Positions 35,995 to 43,455 of a DNA stretch of 64,000 bases are shown piece after piece. The stretch is from Streptomyces capillispiralis. Lineage in GTDB: Bacteria > Actinomycetota > Actinomycetes > Streptomycetales > Streptomycetaceae. A program made the position numbers and the translations under genes. The DNA is taken from assembly GCF_007829875.1 (NCBI RefSeq), contig NZ_VIWV01000001.1:682001-746000 (forward strand), read 5' to 3'. The notes under the pieces were generated by a model. That model saw nothing but the letters and a program-made list of their open reading frames with translations. It made no database searches and was not told the origin of the DNA. Position 1 is the first letter of the stretch; each line of letters begins with the position of its first letter.

Positions 35995-37232
35995 CCGTGG
36001 CCTGCCTGGAGTCACTGACCTTCGGCCTCGGCCATCTGGTCCGCGCGGCCGACCGGCTCGGCGAGCGCCTGCTGCTCCTCACCCGGGACCCCGCCTACTA
36101 CGCCTACGAACTGGACCGGCTGCCCGCCGACGCCCTCGACGTCGTCGTGACCGACACCTTCGACGTGGAGCGGGTCGCCGATCTGCTCCGGCGCACCCCG
36201 GGGCTGCGCGGCCTGATCAGTTCCACCGACACCTGGACCCTGGCCGGCGCCTCCCTCACCGAACGCCTCGGCCTGCCCGGTCTCGATCCAGCCGTACTGC
36301 GACTGACCCGGGACAAGGCCGCCGTACGCAACAGACTGCACCGCGCGGGCCTCACCCGCGCAAGGGCCGTCGAGAACGCCGACCCGGACCGCGAGCCACG
36401 CGGGCTGCTGCTCAAGGAGGCGGGACTGCCGCTCGTGCTCAAGGACACCGCGGGCACGGGAAGCCAGAACGTGTGGTTGGTCCGTGACGAGGGCGAACTC
36501 GACGCGGCGCTGGCGGAGGCGTCCGGTCGGGACCTGAGAGGACGGTTGTTCGCCGAGCCCTATTTCAGCGGCCCGGTGTACAGCGCCGAGACGCTCACCT
36601 GGGACGGCCGCACCCGGCTGCTGGGCGTCTCCAGCCGGCTCATGTCACCGGAGCCGCACTTCCGGGAGGAGATCACCGCCTTTCCCGTCGCCTTCCCGGA
36701 CCCGCAGCGGACATCGTTGGAGCGTTGGCTCGACCGGGTGCTCGCCGCCATCGGGTACACCGACCGGTTCGCACATGTGGAGTTCGTGCTGACCGCCGAC
36801 GGCCCGGAGGTGGTGGAGGTCAATCCCCGGATCGGGGGCGCGCTGGTCGGAGAGGGCATGTGCCGGGCGCTCGGCGTCAACGTGTACGAGGCGATGATCG
36901 AGGCCGCGCTCGGCCGCCGTCCCCGTCTCATGGACGCGGCCCTTCCCGGTGGTCCGGCCGTCGCCTTCGTTCTCGGCTATCCGGCCGCGCCCGGCGTGTT
37001 CACCGGGGTCGCCGGGCTCGACCGGCTCACCGACATGCCGGGGACGCCCGCCTGGTACCCGGTCAAGCAGACCGGCGACCTCATCGAGCACCTGGGCGAC
37101 AGCCGTGGATACGCGGGCATCGTGTACGCCGAGGCGGAGACCGCCGAACTCGCCACCCACCGCGCGGTGGCCGCCGCAGGCGCCCTGCGTGTACTCACTG
37201 ACCCGGTCGGCCTGAGGGCGCCCGGTGGGTGA
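35991..37232 (+). CDS. ATP-grasp ligase
   Basis: 413 residues. An N-terminal Rossmann-like part (VACLESLTFGLGHLVRAADR, residues 2-21) precedes the ATP-grasp domain: LRLTRDKAAVRNRLHRAG near 103, LPLVLKDTAGTGSQNVWLV near 147 (P-loop equivalent), LFAEPYFSGPVYSAE near 185, and FAHVEFVLTADGPEVVEVNP with NPRIGG near 265-290 carrying Mg ligands. Such enzymes join a carboxylate to an amine or amino acid through an acyl phosphate; the closest type is L-amino-acid ligase (BacD-like). It would condense the amino acid made by the two upstream enzymes with another acid. Stop overlaps the MFS gene start. Confidence 0.9.
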   Translation: MTVACLESLTFGLGHLVRAADRLGERLLLLTRDPAYYAYELDRLPADALDVVVTDTFDVERVADLLRRTPGLRGLISSTDTWTLAGASLTERLGLPGLDPAVLRLTRDKAAVRNRLHRAGLTRARAVENADPDREPRGLLLKEAGLPLVLKDTAGTGSQNVWLVRDEGELDAALAEASGRDLRGRLFAEPYFSGPVYSAETLTWDGRTRLLGVSSRLMSPEPHFREEITAFPVAFPDPQRTSLERWLDRVLAAIGYTDRFAHVEFVLTADGPEVVEVNPRIGGALVGEGMCRALGVNVYEAMIEAALGRRPRLMDAALPGGPAVAFVLGYPAAPGVFTGVAGLDRLTDMPGTPAWYPVKQTGDLIEHLGDSRGYAGIVYAEAETAELATHRAVAAAGALRVLTDPVGLRAPGG

Positions 37233-38493
37233 GCGCACCACCCGGGGACCGGGCCTGCGGGCCTCGCTGTTCCCGCTCACCAGCCCGCTGCGGTTCCTCC
37301 TGCTCAGCTCGTTCCTCATCCCGCTCGGCAGCTTCATGGTCCTGCCGTTCATGTCGGTGTTCCTCCACGAACGGCTCGGGATGGGGCTCGGCACAGTCGG
37401 GGTCGTCCTGGCCGTGGCGTCCCTCGTGCAGTTCTCCGGCGGCATCGTCGGCGGCGCCCTCGCGGACCGGATCGGACTGCGCCGCACGATGCTGTGGGCA
37501 CTCGCCCTACGCACCGCCGGTTTCGCCGGGCTCCTGCCGGCCCTGCGCTGGCCGCCCCTCGCGATCTGGGCGCTGGTCCTGACGTGCTGCGGTGCCGCGC
37601 TCTACCTGCCCGCGAACAAGGCGTACCTGGTGCACGGCGTCGACGACGAGCGCCGCCCGGCGTTCCTGTCGGCGGGCAACGCGGCACTCAACGCCGGCAT
37701 GGCTGTGGGCCCGCTCATCGCCGGACCGTTCGTCCTGTCCTCGCCCGGCTGGCTGTTCGCGGCCGTCACGACGTTGTTCCTCGCGGTCACGGCGGGACAC
37801 GCACGGCTGCCCGGAACCGACGGAACGCACCCCGCCGAAGCCAAGGATACGGCCCGACCGAGCCTCCTGGCCGGCGTGGCACTCCTGCCGTTCGCCGCCA
37901 ACGCGCTGGCCTTCTACCTCTACTTCCACTTCCAGCACTTCCTGGCGGTGTACGCCGTCGAGCGCGCCTCCAGCGCGTTCTACAGCGTGGTGCTGCTGCT
38001 CTGCTTCACGCTGGTCATCGTCGTACAGCCGCTCGCTTCCGGCCTGATCCGGCGCATGCCGTACGCCGTCGCCCTCGCGGTCGGCTTCACGGGCCTGGCG
38101 GCGGGCCTGGCCGTGCTGGCGGCCGGTACGCGGGCGGCGCTGCTCATGGGCGGGGCGCTGATCACGCTGGGCGACATCGTGCTGTTCCTCAAGAACGACC
38201 TGGAGGCGCTGCGCCGCAGCCCTCGCTCCGACGCCGTGGTCTTCGGCCAGCAGCGGCTGGCCGCGGGCCTGGGCGCCTGCGCGAGCGGCATGCTGGGCGG
38301 GCAGTTGTACGGCCTCGGCGAACGGGCCGGACACACCGGCTGGTTCTGGCTGCTGGCAGCCGCCCAGTGTCTGTTGCTTCCCCCTCTTCTGCTGGTGCTG
38401 CGCCGTCGCACGGCGCGGCGTCCTGTCCCCGACGGCGACCATGAAGGAGCACTGACGCGCGATGACACGGACGGGCGGATTCCAGGACGATGA
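37225..38493 (+). CDS. MFS transporter
   Basis: 422 residues with twelve predicted membrane helices, for example FLLLSSFLIPLGSFMVLPFMS, LGTVGVVLAVASLVQFSGG, PLAIWALVLTCCGAALYL, SLLAGVALLPFAANALAFYL, and AVALAVGFTGLAAGLAVL. The loop ALADRIGLRRTML after helix 2 is the major facilitator signature. GTG start eight bases before the ATP-grasp stop. Within a biosynthetic operon it is most simply an exporter of the product, though uptake cannot be excluded. The 3' end overlaps the methyltransferase by 32 bases, so the ribosome binding site for that gene lies inside this one. Confidence 0.92.
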   Translation: MGERTTRGPGLRASLFPLTSPLRFLLLSSFLIPLGSFMVLPFMSVFLHERLGMGLGTVGVVLAVASLVQFSGGIVGGALADRIGLRRTMLWALALRTAGFAGLLPALRWPPLAIWALVLTCCGAALYLPANKAYLVHGVDDERRPAFLSAGNAALNAGMAVGPLIAGPFVLSSPGWLFAAVTTLFLAVTAGHARLPGTDGTHPAEAKDTARPSLLAGVALLPFAANALAFYLYFHFQHFLAVYAVERASSAFYSVVLLLCFTLVIVVQPLASGLIRRMPYAVALAVGFTGLAAGLAVLAAGTRAALLMGGALITLGDIVLFLKNDLEALRRSPRSDAVVFGQQRLAAGLGACASGMLGGQLYGLGERAGHTGWFWLLAAAQCLLLPPLLLVLRRRTARRPVPDGDHEGALTRDDTDGRIPGR

Positions 38494-39211
38494 CTTCTGG
38501 ACCGAGTTCCACGACTTCCTCTTCTCCGAGCAGCGCTACGAGCAGGCCGGTGAACTGCTCGACAACTCCCCCCTGCTGGTCTTCCCACAGGGGTCGCGCG
38601 TGCTGGACCTGTGCTGCGGGCCGGGGGTGTTCACCGTGCCGCTCGCCCGCCGCGGTCACCGCGTGACCGGAGTGGACCTGAGCCCGGCCATGCTGGACCG
38701 GGCACACAAGCGATCGGCCGACGCCGGTGTCGAGGTGACGTACGTGCGGGCCGACGCCCGCGAGTACGAGGCACCGGGCGGCTTCGACGTCGTCCTCAAC
38801 ATGTTCACCTCCTTCGGGTACTTCGAGGACCCCGCCGACAACGCGCGCGTGCTGCGCACCATGTACACCTGCCTGGCACCCGGCGGCACCCTCGTCCTCG
38901 ACCTCGCCGGGAAGGAGCTCCTGGCCCGCAGGGTCACCCCGCCCAAGGTGGTGCGGCGGGGCGACGACGTGATGGTGCAGACCGACACCGTGCTGGACGA
39001 GTGGGCGCGGCTGCGCAGCGAGTGGGTGCTGGTCCGGGGCGAGCGGGTGACGCGGGCCACCTTGACGTGGTTCGTGTACAGCGCGGTGGAGCTGCGGCGG
39101 ATGGCCGAGGAGGCGGGGTTCGGCCGCGTGCAGGTCTTCGGCGGGTTCGACGGGCGCCCCTACGACGAGAGTGCCGAGCGGCTCGTCCTTCGGGCTGTGC
39201 GCGAGGCGTGA
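38462..39211 (+). CDS. SAM-dependent methyltransferase
   Basis: 249 residues, class I Rossmann methyltransferase. Motif I is VLDLCCGPGVFTVPLA (residues about 48-63), GVDLSPAMLDRAHK (71-84) is the adenosine-binding part, and FDVVLNMFTSFGYFED (about 108-123) is motif II. The N-terminus FWTEFHDFLFSEQRYE is family-like. Such proteins methylate small molecules. It is the fifth and last gene of the riboswitch operon and overlaps the MFS gene, supporting a tailoring step (N- or O-methylation) in the same pathway. Acceptor unknown. Eighty bases downstream begins the second riboswitch. Confidence 0.9.
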   Translation: MTRTGGFQDDDFWTEFHDFLFSEQRYEQAGELLDNSPLLVFPQGSRVLDLCCGPGVFTVPLARRGHRVTGVDLSPAMLDRAHKRSADAGVEVTYVRADAREYEAPGGFDVVLNMFTSFGYFEDPADNARVLRTMYTCLAPGGTLVLDLAGKELLARRVTPPKVVRRGDDVMVQTDTVLDEWARLRSEWVLVRGERVTRATLTWFVYSAVELRRMAEEAGFGRVQVFGGFDGRPYDESAERLVLRAVREA

Positions 39212-39275
39212 GGAAAGGCGGGGCGTGCGGCCGGGTCCGCACGCCCATGTGCCGTCGGCTCGGGAAGCCGTAGGA

Positions 39276-39430
39276 TCACCTGGTCATCGCCGCGACGGGA
39301 GACAGGAAGCCGGTGCGAATCCGGCACGGTCCCGCCACTGTGACCGGGGAGCGCCCCTCCGACATGCCACTGCGCTGTGCGCGGGAAGGCGGAGGGAACG
39401 TCGATCCGGGAGTCAGGACACTGGTCCGTC
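39276..39430 (+). promoter_or_regulatory. Cobalamin riboswitch 2
   Basis: GAAGCCGGTGCGAATCCGGC starts at 39306, followed by ACGGTCCCGCCACTGTGAC (39326-39344) and, after the variable arm, the B12-box-like GGGAGTCAGGACACTGG at 39409-39425. These are the hallmark elements of cobalamin riboswitches. Just after it GTCCG (39424 region) can pair with CGGAC at about 39450, close to the AGGAGG of the next gene, so translation control is plausible. It precedes the BtuF-like gene by about 40 bases. Confidence 0.93.
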
Positions 39431-39471
39431 GCGGGCCCGATCCGAGGAGCGCGGACTCCAGGAGGCTTCAC

Positions 39472-40497
39472 GTGTCCCAATTGTTCACCCCTGCCCGCAC
39501 GCGCGGGTTCCTTCGTTCCACGGCCGCTGCCATGGTTCTCTCGTCCGTGCTGCTGACCACCGGCTGCGGTGCGTCCGACGAGAGCGGCGCCGACGCAGAG
39601 GCCACCGCGGCCGCGCCCGAGGGCTTCCCGGTCACCATCGACAACTGCGGCGTGAAGACGACGTACGACAAGCCGCCGTCGCGGGTGGTCACCATCCACC
39701 AGCACCCGGCGGAGCTCATGCTCGCCCTCGGTCTGAAGGACCGCATGGCCGGAACGGCCTTCCCCGACTCCGCCGTCCTGCCCGAGCTGAAGAAGGACTA
39801 CGAGTCCGTACCGGAACTGGCGGAGAGGGAACCGTCCTTCGAGACCGTCCTGGACGCCGAACCCGACCTCGTCTACGGCGGCTACGGCAGCGCCTTCGAC
39901 GAGAAGGAGGGCCGCTCCCGCAAGGCGTTCGCCGACGCCGGCATCGACAGCTACCTCAACCGCGAGTACTGCGGCGAGAAGACGGTGACGATGAAGGACA
40001 CCTACGACGAGATCCGCACCATCGGCAAGATCTTCGGCGTCCCGGACCGGGCCGACGAACTGGTCGCCGACCTCGAGGACCGCGTCGGCAAAGCCGCCGC
40101 CACGGTCGAGGGCGAGCCCGAGCTGCCCGTCTTCGTCTACGACAGCGGCGACAAGAGCGCCTTCACCGCGGGCGGCAAGAGCCTGGGCACCGAGCTGATC
40201 CGGCTGGCCGGCGGCGAGAACGTCTTCACCGACCTCGACGACGTCTTCGGTGACGTCTCCTGGGAGCAGGTCGTCGAGCGCAAGCCGGAGGTCATCGCCA
40301 TCTACGACTACGCCGGCGCCGGAAGCGTGGGGGAGAAGAAGAAGTTCCTGCTCTCCCAGCCCGCGCTCGCCGACGTACCCGCCATCAGGAACAAGCGGTT
40401 CGTCGTCCTGCCGCTGACCGCCACCCTGGTCGGCATCCGCTCGGCCTACGCGGTCGAGGACCTGGCCCGCGGGCTGCACCCCGAGAGCTTCCGGTGA
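39472..40497 (+). CDS. btuF: BtuF/FepB-type substrate-binding lipoprotein
   Basis: 341 residues. A lipoprotein signal (AAMVLSSVLLTTGCGAS, lipobox LTTGC, Cys at about residue 31) is followed by the periplasmic-binding fold of family PF01497: VTIDNCGVKTTYDKPPSRVV, LKDRMAGTAFPDS, PDLVYGGYGSAFDE and RFVVLPLTATLVG. It should sit outside the membrane and deliver ligand to the permease. The protein class serves both cobalamin and ferric siderophores; the riboswitch directly upstream favours a corrinoid or a cobalt-complex ligand. GTG start with AGGAGG eight bases upstream. Overlaps the permease gene (GTGA). Confidence 0.9.
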   Translation: MSQLFTPARTRGFLRSTAAAMVLSSVLLTTGCGASDESGADAEATAAAPEGFPVTIDNCGVKTTYDKPPSRVVTIHQHPAELMLALGLKDRMAGTAFPDSAVLPELKKDYESVPELAEREPSFETVLDAEPDLVYGGYGSAFDEKEGRSRKAFADAGIDSYLNREYCGEKTVTMKDTYDEIRTIGKIFGVPDRADELVADLEDRVGKAAATVEGEPELPVFVYDSGDKSAFTAGGKSLGTELIRLAGGENVFTDLDDVFGDVSWEQVVERKPEVIAIYDYAGAGSVGEKKKFLLSQPALADVPAIRNKRFVVLPLTATLVGIRSAYAVEDLARGLHPESFR

Positions 40498-41609
40498 CCC
40501 AGGCCGCCACCGGCGCGTCCACCGAGCGGACGGTTCAGCCGCACAAGACCACCGGGCCCGGGGCGGGCCGTACGAGGCCGGCGGTCACGCTGCTCGTACT
40601 CGCCGCTCTGCTCGTCGTCTCCGCCACGGCCGGCCTCGCCATCGGCTCCGTCCAGGTGCCGCCCGGCCAGGTGTGGGGCATCGTGACGCACGCGCTGGGT
40701 GCCGACTGGCAGGATCCGGACTGGTCGCGGGCCCGGGAGACCATTGTGGTGGACGTGCGGGCGCCGCGGGTGCTGCTCGGTGCGGTCACCGGGGCCGGTC
40801 TGGCGGTGATCGGTACCGCGTTGCAGGCCCTGGTGCGCAACCCGCTCGCCGAGCCGTACCTGCTCGGCGTCTCCTCCGGGGCGTCCCTCGGCGCGGTCTC
40901 CGTGATCGTGTTCGGGGTCACCCTCTTCGGGCCGGCCTCCCTGTCGGTGGCCGCCTTCGTGGGCGCCCTGGGCGCGCTCCTGCTCGTGTACGCCACCGCC
41001 CGCACCGGCGGCCGCATCACCTCGGCACGGCTGGTGCTGTCCGGGGTGGCGATCGCGGCGGTACTCACCGCGGTCCTCGATCTGCTGCTGCTCACCACCG
41101 ACCGGGGCAACGAGGCCCGCGCGGTTCTCGCCTGGACCCTCGGCGGCCTCGGCGGGGTCAACTGGGGCACCCTGTGGCTGCCGAGCACGGCCCTGCTGCT
41201 CGGTGTCGGCGTCCTCATGGCGCAGGCCCGCAACCTGAACCTGCTGCTGGCCGGCGAGGAGGCGGCGACCACGATGGGTCTGGACGTGGCCCGGTTCCGT
41301 GCTCGTCTGTTCGTCGTGCTCTCCCTCGTCACGGGCGTGCTGGTCGCGGCGGCCGGACCCATCGGCTTCGTCGGCCTGATGATGCCGCACATCGTGCGCC
41401 TGTTCGTCGGCGGCGACCACCGCCGGGTCCTGCCGACGGCGGCACTCGGCGGAGCGGTCTTCCTCATCTGGGCCGACATCGCCGCGCGGACGATCGCCGC
41501 GCCGATGGAGATACCCGTCGGCGTACTCACGGCCCTGTGCGGCGGGCCGTTCTTCCTGTGGCTGATGCGCCGGGACGCCCGGCGCGGCACCGACCGAGGA
41601 GTGGCATGA
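40494..41609 (+). CDS. btuC: BtuC/FecCD-type ABC permease
   Basis: 371 residues with about nine to ten membrane helices. The family signatures are VDVRAPRVLLGAVTGAGLAVIGT (split here as VRAPRVLLG at about residue 85), LVRNPLAEPYLLGVSSGASLGA (about 108-130, LARNPLAxPxxLGxxxGA), and GPIGFVGLMMPHIVRLFVGGDHR (about 290-312). It forms the membrane channel of a type II importer for B12 or a siderophore. GTG start overlapping the binding-protein stop; its stop overlaps the ATPase start. The N-terminal 30 residues are hydrophilic and unusual only in length. Confidence 0.93.
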   Translation: MTQAATGASTERTVQPHKTTGPGAGRTRPAVTLLVLAALLVVSATAGLAIGSVQVPPGQVWGIVTHALGADWQDPDWSRARETIVVDVRAPRVLLGAVTGAGLAVIGTALQALVRNPLAEPYLLGVSSGASLGAVSVIVFGVTLFGPASLSVAAFVGALGALLLVYATARTGGRITSARLVLSGVAIAAVLTAVLDLLLLTTDRGNEARAVLAWTLGGLGGVNWGTLWLPSTALLLGVGVLMAQARNLNLLLAGEEAATTMGLDVARFRARLFVVLSLVTGVLVAAAGPIGFVGLMMPHIVRLFVGGDHRRVLPTAALGGAVFLIWADIAARTIAAPMEIPVGVLTALCGGPFFLWLMRRDARRGTDRGVA

Positions 41610-42391
41610 CCGCGACCGAACTGAGCGTCGACGGCGTCACGCTCAGCGCCGGAGCCCGTCACCTGGTGCGTGACGTCTCCCTGACCGCCCGTCCGGGTGA
41701 GACCATCGGGCTCGTCGGCCCCAACGGCAGCGGCAAGTCCAGCCTCCTGCGCACCGTCTACCGCGTCCTGCGCCCCGACACCGGTCAGGTCCGCGTCGAC
41801 GGCGGCGACGCCTGGTCACTGTCGGTGCGGCAACTGGCCCGCACCGTGGCAGCGGTGGTCCAGGACTCGGCGGCCGACTTCGACCTCGCCGTCCGCGAGG
41901 TCGTCGCCATGGGCCGCACCCCACACAAACGACTCCTCGCCGGTGACACCCCCGAGGACGCCGACCTCATCGACTCCGCACTCCTGGCGGTCGACGCCGT
42001 CCACCTGGCCGACCGCCCCTTCGACCGGCTCTCCGGCGGCGAGCGCCAGCGCGTCCTCATCGCCCGCGCCCTCGCCCAGCAGCCCACGCTCCTCGTCCTC
42101 GACGAACCCACCAACCACCTCGACATCCGCCACCAACTGTCCGTGCTCGGCACCCTGCGCCGCCTGCCCACGACCGTCCTGCTGGCCCTGCACGACCTCA
42201 ACCTGGCCGCCTACTACTGCGACCGCCTCTACGTCCTGCACGCCGGTGAGGTCACCGCCTCCGGCCCACCCGCCGAGATCCTCACCCCCCACCTCCTGGC
42301 CGAGGTCTACGGAGTGGAGACGGAAGTCACCATCCATCCGCGCACGGGCGCCCCGCAGGTGACGTTCCTCCCCGAAGAGCCACACGTCTGA
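41606..42391 (+). CDS. btuD: BtuD/FecE-type ABC ATPase
   Basis: 261 residues. Walker A is GLVGPNGSGKSSLL (residues 36-49), the ABC signature LSGGERQRVLIARAL (about 140-154), Walker B TLLVLDEPTNHLD (160-172) and the switch His in LALHDLNLAAYYCD (192-205). The short C-terminus is typical of vitamin B12/iron importers. It energises the adjoining permease. The ATG overlaps the permease stop (ATGA). Last gene of the riboswitch 2 operon; 200 bases of non-coding DNA follow before the FKBP gene. Confidence 0.95.
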   Translation: MTATELSVDGVTLSAGARHLVRDVSLTARPGETIGLVGPNGSGKSSLLRTVYRVLRPDTGQVRVDGGDAWSLSVRQLARTVAAVVQDSAADFDLAVREVVAMGRTPHKRLLAGDTPEDADLIDSALLAVDAVHLADRPFDRLSGGERQRVLIARALAQQPTLLVLDEPTNHLDIRHQLSVLGTLRRLPTTVLLALHDLNLAAYYCDRLYVLHAGEVTASGPPAEILTPHLLAEVYGVETEVTIHPRTGAPQVTFLPEEPHV

Positions 42392-42593
42392 AGGCACCAA
42401 CCCGAGCCACCGCGTCCCGCCCGAGTGTGCGGGGGCTCGTGCGCCGGCCGTGCGACGGACCGCCCTGCGCGGCCACTGATCCGGTGCGCTCGGGAAACCG
42501 GCGTGCGCGTTAGCGTGACCCTCTGCCGCATGGAGTGTCCATGGGCCGGGTCGGCCCGCACGAGGGTCCGCGACGGAGAGTGACGGAACTGCG

Positions 42594-43004
42594 ATGAGTG
42601 AACTGACGAAGCCCGAGGTCGACGTCCCGGAGGGTGCCGCGCCTGCCGAACTGACCGTCCGGGACCTGGTCGTCGGGGACGGACCCGAGGTGAAGCCGGG
42701 CACGGTGGTCAGGGTCCACTACGTCGGGGTGACCTTCGAGACCGGGAAGGAGTTCGACTCCTCCTGGGACCGTGACCAGCCCTTCAAGTTCGCACTGGGC
42801 AGCGGCAGGGTCATCAAGGGCTGGGACCGGGGGTTGAGGGGGATGAAGGTCGGCGGTCGGCGCGAGATCGTCGTTCCCCCGCGTCTCGGCTACGGCAACC
42901 AGTCGCCCTCGCCGTTGATCCCGCCGGGCTCGACCCTGGTCTTCGTGGTGGACCTGCTCGACTCGTACTCCGCCGGCGCAGGCGGCTGGAGCAACGCCCG
43001 CTGA
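42594..43004 (+). CDS. FKBP-type peptidyl-prolyl cis-trans isomerase
   Basis: 136 residues, one FKBP domain in residues about 15-125: DGPEVKPGTVVRVHYVGVTF, FDSSWDRDQPFKFALGSG, VIKGWDRGLRGMKVGGRR, and PRLGYGNQ with PPGSTLVFVVDLLD. The aromatic pocket residues (Tyr, Phe, Asp, Trp, Tyr, Phe) are kept. It catalyses proline isomerisation in protein folding; no signal peptide, so cytoplasmic. The C-terminal tail SYSAGAGGWSNAR is extra. No link to the upstream importer is apparent. Confidence 0.95.
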   Translation: MSELTKPEVDVPEGAAPAELTVRDLVVGDGPEVKPGTVVRVHYVGVTFETGKEFDSSWDRDQPFKFALGSGRVIKGWDRGLRGMKVGGRREIVVPPRLGYGNQSPSPLIPPGSTLVFVVDLLDSYSAGAGGWSNAR

Positions 43005-43032
43005 CCCGGACCGATCCTGTTTCCGCGCCCGC

Positions 43033-43056
43033 GCCCTCGCCCTCGCCCTCGCCCTC
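43033..43056. repeat. Hexamer tandem repeat GCCCTC x4
   Basis: Four perfect GCCCTC units in the gap just before the nucleotidyltransferase relic. Simple-sequence slippage tract. Confidence 0.9.
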
Positions 43057-43060
43057 GCCC

Positions 43061-43257
43061 CAGGCGTTGCCGTCGTGGATCCGCGCGCACCCAGATCCTC
43101 CGCGCACTTCAGCGCCCACACCTCGAGTTCTCCGATCTGCCGGGAGTGAGCCCGTACGCGGTGCGGTCCTCGTCCTCGTAGTGAAGACGTCGGCCTCGCA
43201 CTCCTCGCCGGTGTCCGGATCGGTGACGAGGAAACGGCCGCTGAGCGGATCGGTCTC
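43061..43257 (-). pseudogene. Decayed partial copy of the AbiEii-type nucleotidyltransferase gene
   Basis: Base by base this stretch follows two parts of the gene at 29436-30095. 43061-43180 matches its 3' end (29437-29555), and from about 43184 the match resumes at about 29793, the middle of the gene (codons for SGEECEVDV and TDPLSGRFLVTDPD). About 235 bases are missing between the two and several codons are changed, including the stop region. It has no start and cannot encode a transferase. It shows duplication and decay of this gene family in the chromosome. Confidence 0.85.
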
Positions 43258-43455
43258 CGGCCGTCGTTCCCGAACGGTCCTCGGCCGACGGCCCCTCACT
43301 CGCACCTGGAACAATGGTGATCAGTCACGGCGGGGCGGCGCGATCGGTTGCGCACCGTTCTTGCCGCGGCGGGGGACGACGGTGCTCGGCGACGGTGTGG
43401 CTGAGGGCGGCGATGCCGTCGACAGACGGGCAGAGAATACGGAGTGCTGCTGTTC

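Noticed and set aside
39472..42391. The importer as an ordinary iron-siderophore transporter
   Set aside because: Family membership alone would allow it, but the cobalamin riboswitch directly upstream and no iron box favour corrinoid or cobalt-complex uptake; kept as an alternative only.
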